Assembly: GCF_003721435.2 (NCBI RefSeq)
Contig: NZ_CP054585.1
Coordinates: 62,001 to 126,000, forward strand
DNA length: 64,000 nt
DNA from: Halorubrum sp. CBA1229
Lineage (GTDB): Archaea > Halobacteriota > Halobacteria > Halobacteriales > Haloferacaceae
Direction of reading: 5' to 3'
In this document: positions 24,854-33,429 of the stretch, piece by piece
How the letters are laid out: every line of letters starts with the position of its first letter
Position numbering within the stretch: the stretch's first letter is position 1
Program-made: the position numbers and the translations under genes
Notes under the pieces: generated by a model
The model's input: the letters and a program-made list of their open reading frames with translations, nothing else
The model's database searches: none
What the model was told of the DNA's origin: nothing

Positions 24854-25666
24854 ACGGTCTCCGTTCCCGAACAGCTGCGAAAAGAGCGAAGTCGTCACCG
24901 CGCGGAGATGTTCGGAGACGGTCGACTTCGCGAGGTCGAACTCGGCCGCGATGTCGGCGGCCGAGGTGCCGCCGGCCTCGAAGTATCCCTTCTCGGCGGC
25001 GACCCTCGCGATCTCGACCTGGCGGTCCGTCATGCCGGCGAGGTCGACGGGGACCACATCGGGACAGCAGTCGTCCTCGTCGCTGCTGCCGCGGTCGACG
25101 CAGAGCCGACGGAGCTCCACGTCGAGCCCGGACGCCTCGCACTCGTCGACGATCGCCCGCAGCTCCTCGTGGCCGCTCAGGACGAACGAGACCTGGATCT
25201 CGCCGTCGACCATCTCGGTCCGCCGCGGCGAGACCGGGAAGTTCGCGAATGCCGCCGGGAGCCCGCCGCACGTACACCCCGCGCACACACCCTCGCCCTC
25301 GGTCGCTGGCGAGGGACCGGGGCCGTCGGTCTCCGACTCGGCGTCCGGCGCCGCTTCGACGACCGCGTCGCCGCCCGGCGGCCAAACGGCCACGCCGCCG
25401 TCGGTGGCCGCGTCGGTTATCCCGCGGATCTCGTCGGCGTCGGGGCGTTCGCAGGCGATCTCGTAGCGCCCGTGCGCCCGGCCGCCGAACTCGACGAGAT
25501 CGAGGCCCGTCGGCGGGTCGGCGGGCGGGTCGGCGGCGACGAACTCGACGCGGTCCTCTCCCGAGTCGACTCGCATCTCCTCCACCGGGGTGCTCGACGA
25601 GAGCGCGGCCACGGGACAGCCGTCGCAGGCCGACATCGCTAATTCGACGTGGATCCCGTTGGTCAT
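24848..25666 (-). CDS. cysteine-rich bat-type regulator, NarO-like
   Basis: 272 residues. The C-terminal HTH_10 domain is clear: MTDRQVEIARVAAEKGYFE, then SAADIAAEFDLAKSTVSEHL. The rest is cysteine-rich: Cys14 and Cys17 (CDGC), Cys72, and Cys128, Cys131, Cys133 (CAGCTC), plus a DDCC pair near residue 213. Haloferax NarO, an anaerobic activator of denitrification genes, also joins an N-terminal Cys motif to this HTH, so oxygen or metal sensing by an Fe-S or metal centre is plausible; the spacing here is not identical. I use the ATG of MTNGIHVELA rather than a GTG seven codons upstream. A TATA-like TGATATAAC lies about 29 bases upstream (25691-25699). Confidence 0.82.
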   Translation of the reverse strand: MTNGIHVELAMSACDGCPVAALSSSTPVEEMRVDSGEDRVEFVAADPPADPPTGLDLVEFGGRAHGRYEIACERPDADEIRGITDAATDGGVAVWPPGGDAVVEAAPDAESETDGPGPSPATEGEGVCAGCTCGGLPAAFANFPVSPRRTEMVDGEIQVSFVLSGHEELRAIVDECEASGLDVELRRLCVDRGSSDEDDCCPDVVPVDLAGMTDRQVEIARVAAEKGYFEAGGTSAADIAAEFDLAKSTVSEHLRAVTTSLFSQLFGNGDRI

Positions 25667-25834
25667 GAGGGAACGTATGTCAGCCACCGGTGATATAACG
25701 CCGAGCGGTTTCCAAGCCGATGAAAAACACCGGACACGCGCCCGTTGCCGGGGCTTCCCGCAGTATGCGGGCGGAACCCCGCGATCCGTTCCGGTGAGCG
25801 CGCCCTTTTAAATTCGGGGGCGGAATCGAGCGGC

Positions 25835-26632
25835 ATGCCGCCACTGGAACTGCCGCTCGGACTCGGCACCTCCGGCCTCGACGACCCCGCGGAGTGCGCC
25901 GCCACGGTGACCGCCGCCTTGGAGGCCGGCTACCGCCACGTCGACACCGCGCAGATGTACGACAACGAGGCGGCGGTCGGCGAGGGGATCGCCGCCGCCG
26001 ACGTCGACCGCGACGACGTCGTCGTCGCCACGAAGGTCCACCCGGAGAACCTCGCGCCCGAGGACGTCCGCGAGACGGCCCGCGAGAGCCTCGACCGGCT
26101 CGGACTCGACCGCGTCGACCTGCTGTACGTCCACTGGCCGATCCGGGCGTACGACGCCGCCGCGACGCTCCCGGTCTTCGACGAGCTTCGCGACGCGGGG
26201 CTCACCGACCACGTCGGCGTCTCGAACTTCACGCCCGAGCTGCTCCGCGAGGCCCGCGAGACGCTCGACGCGCCGATCGCCGCTCACCAGGTGGAGTGCC
26301 ACCCGCGCTTTCAGCAGCCCGAGCTCCGCGAGCTCGCCGAGGAGTTCGACCACCGGCTCGTCGGCTACTCGCCGCTGGCGCGCGGGGACCTGTTCGACGA
26401 CGACGAGTTCAAAGGCGTCGCCGATCGCAACGGGCTCTCGCCGGCCGTCCTCGCGCTCGGGTGGGCGCTCGCCCGCGGCGTGACGCCGATCCCGAAGGCG
26501 ACGGGCGACCACGTCGCCGAGAACCTCCGGGCCGCCGCCGTCGATATCGACCCCTCCGTCCTCGAGGAGGTCGACGCGCTGGAGCCGGGCGACCGGCGGA
26601 TCGACCCCGACGACGCGGCGTGGAACCGCTGA
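25835..26632 (+). CDS. aldo/keto reductase
   Basis: 265 residues. NADPH-dependent reductase with a TIM barrel. The catalytic tetrad is visible: Asp37 (VDTAQMY), Tyr42, Lys67 (ATKVHP) and His100 (YVHWPI). HVGVSNFTPELL and VECHPRFQQPELR are the AKR family signatures, and TPIPKAT is the cofactor phosphate-binding motif. Substrate not predictable; related haloarchaeal proteins are called 2,5-didehydrogluconate reductase-like. TTTTAAATT (25805-25813) lies about 25 bases before the chosen ATG. The open frame upstream contains no family sequence. Confidence 0.92.
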   Translation: MPPLELPLGLGTSGLDDPAECAATVTAALEAGYRHVDTAQMYDNEAAVGEGIAAADVDRDDVVVATKVHPENLAPEDVRETARESLDRLGLDRVDLLYVHWPIRAYDAAATLPVFDELRDAGLTDHVGVSNFTPELLREARETLDAPIAAHQVECHPRFQQPELRELAEEFDHRLVGYSPLARGDLFDDDEFKGVADRNGLSPAVLALGWALARGVTPIPKATGDHVAENLRAAAVDIDPSVLEEVDALEPGDRRIDPDDAAWNR

Positions 26633-26650
26633 CGGGCGTCCCCCGGAAAC

Positions 26651-26770
26651 CGACCGCGCCTCTCAGACCGCCTCCGACCGCGCCTCTCAGACCGCCTCCG
26701 ACCGCGCCTCTCAGACCGCCTCCGACCGCGCCTCTCAGACCGCCTCCGACCGCGCCTCTCAGACCGCCTC
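26651..26770. repeat. 24-base tandem repeat (five units) duplicating the 3' end of the kinase gene
   Basis: Five exact units starting CGACCGCGCCTCTCAGACCG at 26651, 26675, 26699, 26723 and 26747, then a diverged CAACCGCGCC. Read on the minus strand, each unit carries GAGGCGGTCTGA: the last three codons (Glu-Ala-Val) and the TGA stop of the neighbouring phosphotransferase gene, whose own stop (26759-26761) lies in the last unit. The gene end has thus been copied in tandem, in frame, with a stop in every copy. Confidence 0.9.
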
Positions 26771-27775
26771 CAACCGCGCCGCCATCTCCGCCTCCGCCCT
26801 GTCGACGAGGGCGGCCAGCGGCTCGTCGAGGTAGGTCGTCCACTGGTCGATAAACCCCGAGCGGCCGAGCATCCGGACGACCTCGTATATCGGACGGCGG
26901 GCCGCGAACCCCTCCGGGAGCCCGCCGGCGCGCTCGCGGTACCCCGCGTACAGCGCCGCCGCGTACCGCTCCGGGCCGCGCTCGTCGAACCCGTTGAGGA
27001 GCTGGTCCTCCGCCCGGACGAGGTCGCGGGCGGGGTCGCCGACGTGGGCGAGCTCCCAGTCGATCGGGGCCACACCCTCCGGTCCGTCTCCCTCGCGGAC
27101 GAACAGGTTCGGCATCGCGACGTCGCCGTGGAGGAGCGCGGCGGGGGCGCCGCGGAGGCGGTCGCGGTTCGCCTCCACGCAGTCGACGACGGCGTCGTAG
27201 TGGTCGGCGAGCCGCTCGGAGGTGCCGATCTCGCGGGTGCGCTCGACGGTTTTCAAGAGCACGTCGGGCCACGGCGCGCGGTCGAGGTCGAGCTCACCTG
27301 GCGCGTCGCTCCCGACGATGTCGCCGTGCGTCTCGAACCGCTCGGCGTGGAGGGTCGCGAGCGTCCTGCCGACGCGGCGGAGGAGCGCCTCCCGTTCGGC
27401 GTCCCCGTCTCCGCCCGACTCACCGCCGAGCTCCTCCCACACGCCGAGGAGCTCGCGGCCGGGAGCGGGTCCCGTGACGAGATACGGCGCGTCGGCGTCG
27501 GGGTCGGCGGCGAGCACCGCCGGGACGGCGACGGGTCGCTCGGCCGCCACGTACCGCAGCACCGCCAGCTCGCGGGCGATCCGGGTGCCGTCGGCGTCGA
27601 CCGCCACCTTACAGAACGCCCGGCCGCCGTCGGCGAAGACGACGCCGACGGTCTCGTTGGCGCCGTTCCACGACGGTCCCACGTCGGCGAGCCGGCCGAC
27701 GCTCCGCCCCGGGAACGCCTCGGCGAGGGCGGACGCCACGGTCTCGTCACGTCCGGACGCCGCGGCCTCGTCCAT
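26759..27775 (-). CDS. aminoglycoside phosphotransferase (APH)-family kinase
   Basis: 338 residues, full length. ATP-dependent small-molecule kinase of the APH/choline kinase fold. The catalytic loop is LLHGDVAMPNLFV and the metal-binding motif IDWELAHVGDPARDL. The N-lobe has VGVVFADGGRAFCKVAVDA with the ATP Lys. Homologues in archaea are often near acyl-CoA metabolism genes, and antibiotic resistance is not implied. The 3' end is followed by four further tandem copies of its last eight codons (see repeat). Confidence 0.85.
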   Translation of the reverse strand: MDEAAASGRDETVASALAEAFPGRSVGRLADVGPSWNGANETVGVVFADGGRAFCKVAVDADGTRIARELAVLRYVAAERPVAVPAVLAADPDADAPYLVTGPAPGRELLGVWEELGGESGGDGDAEREALLRRVGRTLATLHAERFETHGDIVGSDAPGELDLDRAPWPDVLLKTVERTREIGTSERLADHYDAVVDCVEANRDRLRGAPAALLHGDVAMPNLFVREGDGPEGVAPIDWELAHVGDPARDLVRAEDQLLNGFDERGPERYAAALYAGYRERAGGLPEGFAARRPIYEVVRMLGRSGFIDQWTTYLDEPLAALVDRAEAEMAARLEAV

Positions 27776-27909
27776 ACCGTCGTGTCGCGTCCGGAAGCTG
27801 TTAAGACTGTGCCGTCACAGCTGTTACCACGAGACGGTGAAAAATCCGGTTGTAACGGGAGAGAGACTCCGAAAGGCGAGATTTTCCGACACCCTCATAA
27901 CTGTTGGAG

Positions 27910-30027
27910 ATGCATCAAACGACAGTGAGAGACGAGTCGTTCGGCGGGCGAGTGGGCTTCGAGGTCGACGGCGAGACCCTCCGCGTCCGCGACGCGCTGG
28001 AGGGCGAAGAACTCCGGCTCGTGCTGGACCGCGAACCCGAACCGCGGCCCGCGCTTCCGGAGCTGTTCCCCTTTCCGGTCGACGAGGCGGTCAGCTTCGA
28101 GGCGGAGTCGATCTCGGTCCCCGACTACTCTGTGGTGAGTGTCCGCAGAATCGACGGCGAGTTCGTCGCGCAGCTCAGCGAGCCGACGGAGCTCCCCCGG
28201 GGGTCGTACTGTTTCGACGTCACCGGCGTGACCAAGGCGCTGGTTCGCGCGCCCGACGTGGCGGTCTCGACGACCGGCATGAACGACGGCGGGGCGGTCG
28301 ACATCGAGTTCGACCGGCCGGCGACCGTCACGGTCGGCGCACGGTCGCTCCACACCAGACCGGAGGCGACGATCACGGTCCCCGACGACCCGGCCGCGCT
28401 GGCCGAGGCGGTCTCTGTGCTCGGCTCGTCGATCAAGGAGTTCTCCCCCGAGCGCTCGTGGCCGACGCTCCGCGGCTACCCGCCGCTGATCGAGCGCGGC
28501 GACGAGCTCGACGTCCCGAGCCCGCTGACTCGGCCTGACACCGGCGTCGAGGTGGTCGTCCGACCCGAGTACGCGGACGTCTATCGGCTCTCGACGCTCT
28601 CGTACTACCTCGGCGCGGGGATGACCGTCGGCGACGCGCCCGCGATACGGCTCGACAACGGCTACGTCGAGTCGCTGCCGACCGAGGGGGCCGCGCTCGA
28701 GGCGCGCGCCGAGGAGCTGCTCCGGACGTGGTTCTTCCTCGACACGCTCGCCCGGACCGAGGGGTACGTCCCCTCGGACCGGTACGAGTACGAGCGGGTC
28801 GGCCCGGAGCTCCCCTTCTACCCGCCGAAGCTCGCGGACCGCTCGATGAGCGAGCGGCTGATGGAGTACCTCGAAGTCGACCCGGCGACGGTCGCTCCCT
28901 ACGCCCCCGACTGGCCGACCGAGGCGGTGCTCCGACCGGATCCCGCCGGCGCCGAGCTGCTTCCCCACCTCGCGCACGTGCTGGCGCCGGTGCGGGTGCG
29001 CGGCGCGGCGGAGCCAGCGGACCCGGCGGCGCCGGCTGCGCTCGCGATGTCGCCGTGGTTCGCTCCGGCGGACGGGTCCCCCGACCCCGACGACGACCCG
29101 CTCCCCGCGGGCACGTCGGTGTTGACGCCCGCGGGCTACGAGAACCGACTCTCGCGAGAGACCACCGCTCGCGGCGAGATCCGCGTCGTCGCGATGGTCG
29201 ACTCGGCGGCGCGCGCCGACGCGGTTCGGCGCGCCCTCGCAGAGCCGGCGGTCCCCGAAGGCGTCGGCGAGTGGGAGGTCCTCGATCGACCGGACGCGGA
29301 CACCGTCGCGACGGCGCTCTCCGACCCCGTCGTCGACGTGGCGTACTGCGGGCTCCCGGTCGGAGACGGGGGCGTCGTCGCGACCGACGGGACGGTGGCG
29401 CTCGACGACCTCGAGGACGCGCCGGCGCTGGCGATCTTCGAGGGGACCGACGACGTGCGGGAAGGCCTCAGAGTCGTCGAAAACGGCGGCGTGGGGTCGA
29501 TCGTTGCCGGGGAATCGTTGTCGTCCACGAGGCTCAGGTCGGCCGTGGCCCTGCTGGCGATGGGGGCGTCGACGAGCGCGAGCGTTTGGCTCTCCGATCT
29601 CGCCGACGAGAATCGGATTCGCCTCGTCGGGGACCCCGGCGTCTCGCTGGCTTCGAACGCCGCGTTGGCGACGCAGATGAACCTGGTGCGATCAGAGTCA
29701 CCGATCTCACATCACGTCGAACGCGGATCCGTCCTCTCGCTGTCGGTTCGGCTCGGACAGGAGCAGAAACAGCTGTTCGAGGAGTTTGATCCCCTGAGCG
29801 AACTGGTCGGAACAACGCGGACGGACGGTCCCGTTCTCGACTGCTCAAGGGTCGTCACGATCCTCGATCAGGCCGACTCGATTGTCCGCCTCAACGGTCG
29901 CCTGCTGCTTCCGAGCGACGGCCTCACCGAAGCGGACATAGAACGGATGGCCCGGCGCCACCTCGCGGACGACGCGAACGAAATCGCGGGGCCGGACGGT
30001 CAACCGAGGCGACATCGCCAGGAGTGA
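27910..30027 (+). CDS. large haloarchaeal protein with possible degenerate CHAT-like domain
   Basis: 705 residues, no signal peptide, acidic, with no membrane helix. I do not recognise a named family. Residues 1-160 look beta-rich (PRGSYCFDVTGVTKALV). Residues 220-320 are mixed (YLGAGMTVGDAPAIRLDNGY; LLRTWFFLDTLARTEGYV). Residues about 470-580 read like the second half of a CHAT caspase-like domain: VVDVAYCGLPVGDGGVVATD, GTVALDDLEDAPALAIFEGT, GVGSIVAGESLSSTRLRSAV, ALLAMGAS, and RLVGDPGVSL. The usual catalytic His-Gly and SAC Cys are replaced, so it would be inactive. A C-terminal domain of about 100 residues follows. It precedes a small antitoxin-like gene by 71 bases. Confidence 0.6.
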   Translation: MHQTTVRDESFGGRVGFEVDGETLRVRDALEGEELRLVLDREPEPRPALPELFPFPVDEAVSFEAESISVPDYSVVSVRRIDGEFVAQLSEPTELPRGSYCFDVTGVTKALVRAPDVAVSTTGMNDGGAVDIEFDRPATVTVGARSLHTRPEATITVPDDPAALAEAVSVLGSSIKEFSPERSWPTLRGYPPLIERGDELDVPSPLTRPDTGVEVVVRPEYADVYRLSTLSYYLGAGMTVGDAPAIRLDNGYVESLPTEGAALEARAEELLRTWFFLDTLARTEGYVPSDRYEYERVGPELPFYPPKLADRSMSERLMEYLEVDPATVAPYAPDWPTEAVLRPDPAGAELLPHLAHVLAPVRVRGAAEPADPAAPAALAMSPWFAPADGSPDPDDDPLPAGTSVLTPAGYENRLSRETTARGEIRVVAMVDSAARADAVRRALAEPAVPEGVGEWEVLDRPDADTVATALSDPVVDVAYCGLPVGDGGVVATDGTVALDDLEDAPALAIFEGTDDVREGLRVVENGGVGSIVAGESLSSTRLRSAVALLAMGASTSASVWLSDLADENRIRLVGDPGVSLASNAALATQMNLVRSESPISHHVERGSVLSLSVRLGQEQKQLFEEFDPLSELVGTTRTDGPVLDCSRVVTILDQADSIVRLNGRLLLPSDGLTEADIERMARRHLADDANEIAGPDGQPRRHRQE

Positions 30028-30098
30028 GTCGGGGGTTGGATCTTCCGTCGGCGAAATCCACCGAGGCTTTTTATAACATAGCCGACGAATCTCCGCGT

Positions 30099-30248
30099 AT
30101 GCCTCAGATCCACCTCGACGAGGAGACGGTCGAGCGGCTCGACTCGCTCCGCGTCGAAGACGAGGAGTACGACGAGATCGTCAGCGAGCTGATAAGCATC
30201 TACGAGGCCGAGGAGCTGACGCTCTTCCACGGCGGCGACATGGATTAG
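30099..30248 (+). CDS. small DUF7557-like protein, antitoxin-like
   Basis: 49 residues starting MPQIHLDEETVERLDSLRVE. A short strand followed by helices, like ribbon-helix-helix/VapB-type antitoxins; a widespread haloarchaeal family (I recall it as DUF7557). TTTTTATAAC at 30068-30077 lies about 25 bases before the ATG, fitting a leaderless transcript. No toxin gene follows on the same strand. Confidence 0.72.
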   Translation: MPQIHLDEETVERLDSLRVEDEEYDEIVSELISIYEAEELTLFHGGDMD

Positions 30249-30280
30249 CGACCGGGGGACCGTCGACCGCGTCCGACCGT

Positions 30281-30736
30281 TTATTCCCGATACGCGAGCC
30301 TGACCTGTTCCCAGCGACCGTTGTCCTCGAGGTGCGCCTGCAGTTCGTCCGCGTACTCCTGAACGAGGCGCTCGGCGGCTTCGAGCTCCTCGTCGTCGAC
30401 GCCGCCGTCGTCGCCGCCGCCGAGTCCGAGCGCGCCCTTGATCGAGTCGACGAGCCCGCCGCCGGAGCTACCGCCGTCGCCCTGCCCTCCCGCGCCGCCC
30501 ATCGCGGCGACCTGTGACCGGACGTTCTCGAGCTCCGGCATGATCGCCGGGAGGCTGGAGGTGTCGGCGACGAGGCGGGCCTCGTCGGGGTCGGCGGGGT
30601 TCTCGATCTCGAACTCCGTCGCCGTCATGATCAGGCCCCACTCCTGGCTGGAGAACCGCGAGGCCGATACTCGGTCCGTGAACTGGTTGTCGACGGTCAT
30701 GCGCTCGCCGACGATCGCGTCTGTCCACTCGCTCAT
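30281..30736 (-). CDS. DUF5799 family protein
   Basis: 151 residues. The N-terminal half, MSEWTDAIVGERMTVDNQF then FSSQEWGLIMTATEFEIEN and ARLVADTSSLPAIMPELENV, matches a haloarchaeal family I know as DUF5799. The middle is a Gly-rich linker (GGAGGQGDGGSSGGGLVDSI), and the C-terminus a helix (AERLVQEYADELQAHL). Cytoplasmic, function unknown. Confidence 0.82.
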   Translation of the reverse strand: MSEWTDAIVGERMTVDNQFTDRVSASRFSSQEWGLIMTATEFEIENPADPDEARLVADTSSLPAIMPELENVRSQVAAMGGAGGQGDGGSSGGGLVDSIKGALGLGGGDDGGVDDEELEAAERLVQEYADELQAHLEDNGRWEQVRLAYRE

Positions 30737-30859
30737 ACCGCTCAGTTCGGTCGCGGCCGTACAAGCCCCTTTCCCTCGTCGACTCGCTCGTCGCGCTCGG
30801 TCGTCGCCCTCGTCCGTCGCGCTCGGATCGTTTTATACCGTCCGGTCCGTCGTTCCGGC

Positions 30860-31270
30860 ATGAACGCGCGAACGCGACGTCAGCTGCTCTCGGTCGCCGG
30901 TGCCGCCTCGCTCGCCGGGATCGCGGGCTGTGCCGGTGTGCTCATCCCGGGCGACGACGGCGGCGAGGCGGAGACGGTCGACCGAACCGGCGAGGAGACC
31001 GTCGCGGTCGCGGTCGGCGCGGACGGCGGCTTCTCCTTCGCGCCCGCGGCTATCCGGGTGGACGTCGGGACCACGGTCGCCTGGGAGTGGACCGGCGTGG
31101 GCGGCAGCCACAACGTCGTCGACAGGGGCGGCGCCTTCGAGTCCGGCCTCGCCGCCGCGGAGGGGCACGCCTTCGAGCACGAGTTCGAGACGGCGGGGAC
31201 CTACGAGTACGTCTGCACGCCCCACCAGACGCGGGACATGGAGGGAACGGTCGAGGTCGTCCAGCGGTAG
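30860..31270 (+). CDS. halocyanin-domain blue-copper lipoprotein
   Basis: 136 residues. Signal RRQLLSVAGAASLAG with lipobox IAGC (Cys24), an acidic linker, and one cupredoxin domain. Copper ligands are His84 (GSHN), Cys119 and His122 (CTPHQ) and Met127 (RDMEG); the Gly usually before the Met is Asp here. A mobile electron carrier at the outer membrane face. GTTTTATACC at 30830-30839 is about 25 bases before the ATG. Second halocyanin of the window; not in the nos cluster. Confidence 0.92.
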   Translation: MNARTRRQLLSVAGAASLAGIAGCAGVLIPGDDGGEAETVDRTGEETVAVAVGADGGFSFAPAAIRVDVGTTVAWEWTGVGGSHNVVDRGGAFESGLAAAEGHAFEHEFETAGTYEYVCTPHQTRDMEGTVEVVQR

Positions 31271-31299
31271 TCGATCCGACGGCGAATCGGCCCCGTTGC

Positions 31300-32391
31300 T
31301 TACAAGAGCCCGTCGAACGCGTCGCCGGCGAGTCCGGGACCGTCCGGCACCGATATCGCCCCGTCCGCGACCGGACACGGGTCCGGGGCGAGGTCGTCGT
31401 CGAGCAGCGCGGCCGTGGCGAGTCCGCAGGGGGCGACGTCGGGGATCGCGGCCGCGACGTGGACCGCGGCGGTCCGCGCGACGACGGCGTCGATCGTGGT
31501 GGTGATCACGGGCTCGACGCCCGCCGCTCGCGCTGCCGAGGCGGCCGCCAGCGCGCGGTCCGGTCCCCCGAGCGCCATCGGCTTCAGGACGACGACGTCG
31601 GCCGCGTCGGCGTCGAGGAGGGCGTCGAGACCGTAGCGCGACAGCGACTCGTCGAGCGCGATCGGGAGTGTGGGATCCCCACTGGCGTCGGTCGGGTCGT
31701 TTCGCCGGTCCCGGAGGGCCGCCGCGCCGTCGAGGTCGTCCGCGGGGAGCGGCTGCTCGACGTAGGCGAGGTCCAGCGGCGCGAGCCGGTCGAGCGCCTC
31801 GCGCGCGGTCGACGGGTTCCATGCCCCGTTCGCGTCGGCTCGGAGCGCGACCTCGCTGCCGACCGCGTCGCGGACCGCGCGGAGTCGTTCGACGTCGGCG
31901 TCGAGCGAGCGGGCGCCGACTTTTATTTTTAAACAGTCGAATCCGGCGTCGACGGCCCGCGCCGCCGCGGCGGCGGTCGTTTCGGGGTCTGCGTCGCCGA
32001 CCGTCGCGTTGACCGGGGCCGACTCCGCCGGCGTCGGGAGGTCGCGCTCGGCCGCGAGACGCTCGGCGAGCGAGAGTCCTTCCCCGCGCGCCGCGGCGTC
32101 AGCGAGCGCGAGCGCGAGTCCGTGGCGCGCGGCGGGCGTCTCGCGGTCGAGGCGGTCGAGCGCGCCGTCGACGAGGCACCCGTCCTCGTCCCGAACCCCG
32201 CGCAGGGCCGACTCGCACGCTGACCGCGATTCGGTCCAGCCGGGGAGCGGGGTGGCCTCGCCGACCCCGGTGGCTGAGGCTCCGTCGTCGTCCGGGCCGA
32301 CCTCCACGAGGATCCCCTCTCGCTCAGTGATCTCGCCGCGGGCGGTCGCGAGCGGCGCCGTCAGACCGACGGAGAAGGGGCGGAGCCGCAT
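31300..32391 (-). CDS. menC: o-succinylbenzoate synthase
   Basis: 363 residues. Enolase-superfamily enzyme of menaquinone synthesis (dehydration of SHCHC). Active-site residues are visible: Lys155 and Lys157 (LKIKVG), Asp186 (RADANGAW), Glu212 (VEQPLP), Asp247 (ALDESLS) and Lys270 (VVLKPMALGG). It is two bases downstream of menA, giving a men operon. The open frame continues upstream across menA on this strand, but MRLRPFSVGL is the true family N-terminus. Assignment rests on neighbouring menA as well as the motifs, since related dipeptide epimerases share them. Confidence 0.9.
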   Translation of the reverse strand: MRLRPFSVGLTAPLATARGEITEREGILVEVGPDDDGASATGVGEATPLPGWTESRSACESALRGVRDEDGCLVDGALDRLDRETPAARHGLALALADAAARGEGLSLAERLAAERDLPTPAESAPVNATVGDADPETTAAAAARAVDAGFDCLKIKVGARSLDADVERLRAVRDAVGSEVALRADANGAWNPSTAREALDRLAPLDLAYVEQPLPADDLDGAAALRDRRNDPTDASGDPTLPIALDESLSRYGLDALLDADAADVVVLKPMALGGPDRALAAASAARAAGVEPVITTTIDAVVARTAAVHVAAAIPDVAPCGLATAALLDDDLAPDPCPVADGAISVPDGPGLAGDAFDGLL

Positions 32392-32393
32392 CC

Positions 32394-33323
32394 TCACAGC
32401 GCGAGGCCGACGGCGAACGCGACCGCGTACGCCGCGAGGAGCTTGCCGGTCGATTCCAGCGCGGGGTTGAGCGCGTCGCCCGACGTCTCGGTCAGCACGG
32501 TGCGCGCGACGGCGACCGCGAGCGGGAGCGTGACGAGCGGGGAAAGCACCGCGAGGCCGTCTCCGCGGGCGAGGAACCAGAAGGGGGCGAGGTAGGCGAG
32601 CGCGAGTAGACCGACGTACTGCGCGCGGGAGAACCCGTAGCCGAACCGGACCGCGAGGGTGCGCTTCCCGGTCGCCGCGTCCTCTTCGAGGTCGCGGACG
32701 TTGTTGACGACGAGGATGTTCGTCGAGAGCGCGGCGATCGGGAGGCTGGCGACGACGGCCGCGAGGGTGACGGTCCCCGCGGGGAGCCACAGCGGGAACG
32801 CCTCGCCGACCAGGGCGGCCGCCTGCACGTAGTAGGTCCCGGTGACGGCGATCACGCCGAAGAAGACGAAGACGAACAGGTCGCCGAGCCCGTGGTAGCC
32901 GAGGGGGTACGGCCCGCCGGTGTAGGCGATTCCCGCGGCGACGGACGCGAGCCCGATAAGGAGGATCGGGACGCCGCCGACGTAGACGAGGTAGGTGCCC
33001 ACGAGGATCGCGGCCGCGAACGTCAGCCACATCGCCCGCTTCACCTCGGCCGGCTCGATGAGGCCGCTGGCGACGACGCGGGTGAACCCCTCGCGGTCGT
33101 CCGTGTCGGCCCCTTGGATCGCGTCGTAGTAGTCGTTCGCGAAGTTGGTGCCGACCTGGATCAGCGCCGCCCCGACGAACGCGGCGAGCGCCGGCAGCGG
33201 GGCGAACGCGCCCGTCCGGAGCGCGAGGCCGACGCCGACGATCACCGGCGCGGCCGCCGCGGGCAGCGTCTGCGGCCGCGCGGCGATAAGCCACGCCCGT
33301 CGTCGGGACACCTCGGTACTCAT
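32394..33323 (-). CDS. menA: 1,4-dihydroxy-2-naphthoate polyprenyltransferase
   Basis: 309 residues with about eight to nine helices. UbiA-family enzyme that attaches the prenyl tail in menaquinone synthesis. The two Asp-rich motifs are NFANDYYDAIQGAD (with following DREGFTRVVASGLI) and NNVRDLEEDAATGKRTLAV. The N-terminus ARPQTLPAAAAPVIVGVGLA is typical of MenA. The start MSTEVSRRRAW begins the first family segment; an in-frame Met 24 codons upstream is in the promoter region. First gene of menA-menC. Confidence 0.93.
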   Translation of the reverse strand: MSTEVSRRRAWLIAARPQTLPAAAAPVIVGVGLALRTGAFAPLPALAAFVGAALIQVGTNFANDYYDAIQGADTDDREGFTRVVASGLIEPAEVKRAMWLTFAAAILVGTYLVYVGGVPILLIGLASVAAGIAYTGGPYPLGYHGLGDLFVFVFFGVIAVTGTYYVQAAALVGEAFPLWLPAGTVTLAAVVASLPIAALSTNILVVNNVRDLEEDAATGKRTLAVRFGYGFSRAQYVGLLALAYLAPFWFLARGDGLAVLSPLVTLPLAVAVARTVLTETSGDALNPALESTGKLLAAYAVAFAVGLAL

Positions 33324-33429
33324 TACACGCGATAGGCGCGTCGCGTCCCTTAACCTTACCATCCCGGAACGATCCGGCGGGGCCGTCCGCGACACCCACA
33401 GCTATGGCAACCGGCGACGAGCCCCACGC

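Noticed and set aside
26651..26770. CRISPR array
   Set aside because: The 24-base units are directly adjacent with no spacers, and the repeat is the copied end of a gene.
26640..26853. Proline-rich repeat protein (RPPPTAPL units) on the plus strand
   Set aside because: It is the antisense reading of the 24-base tandem repeat running into the kinase gene; no start, promoter or family support.
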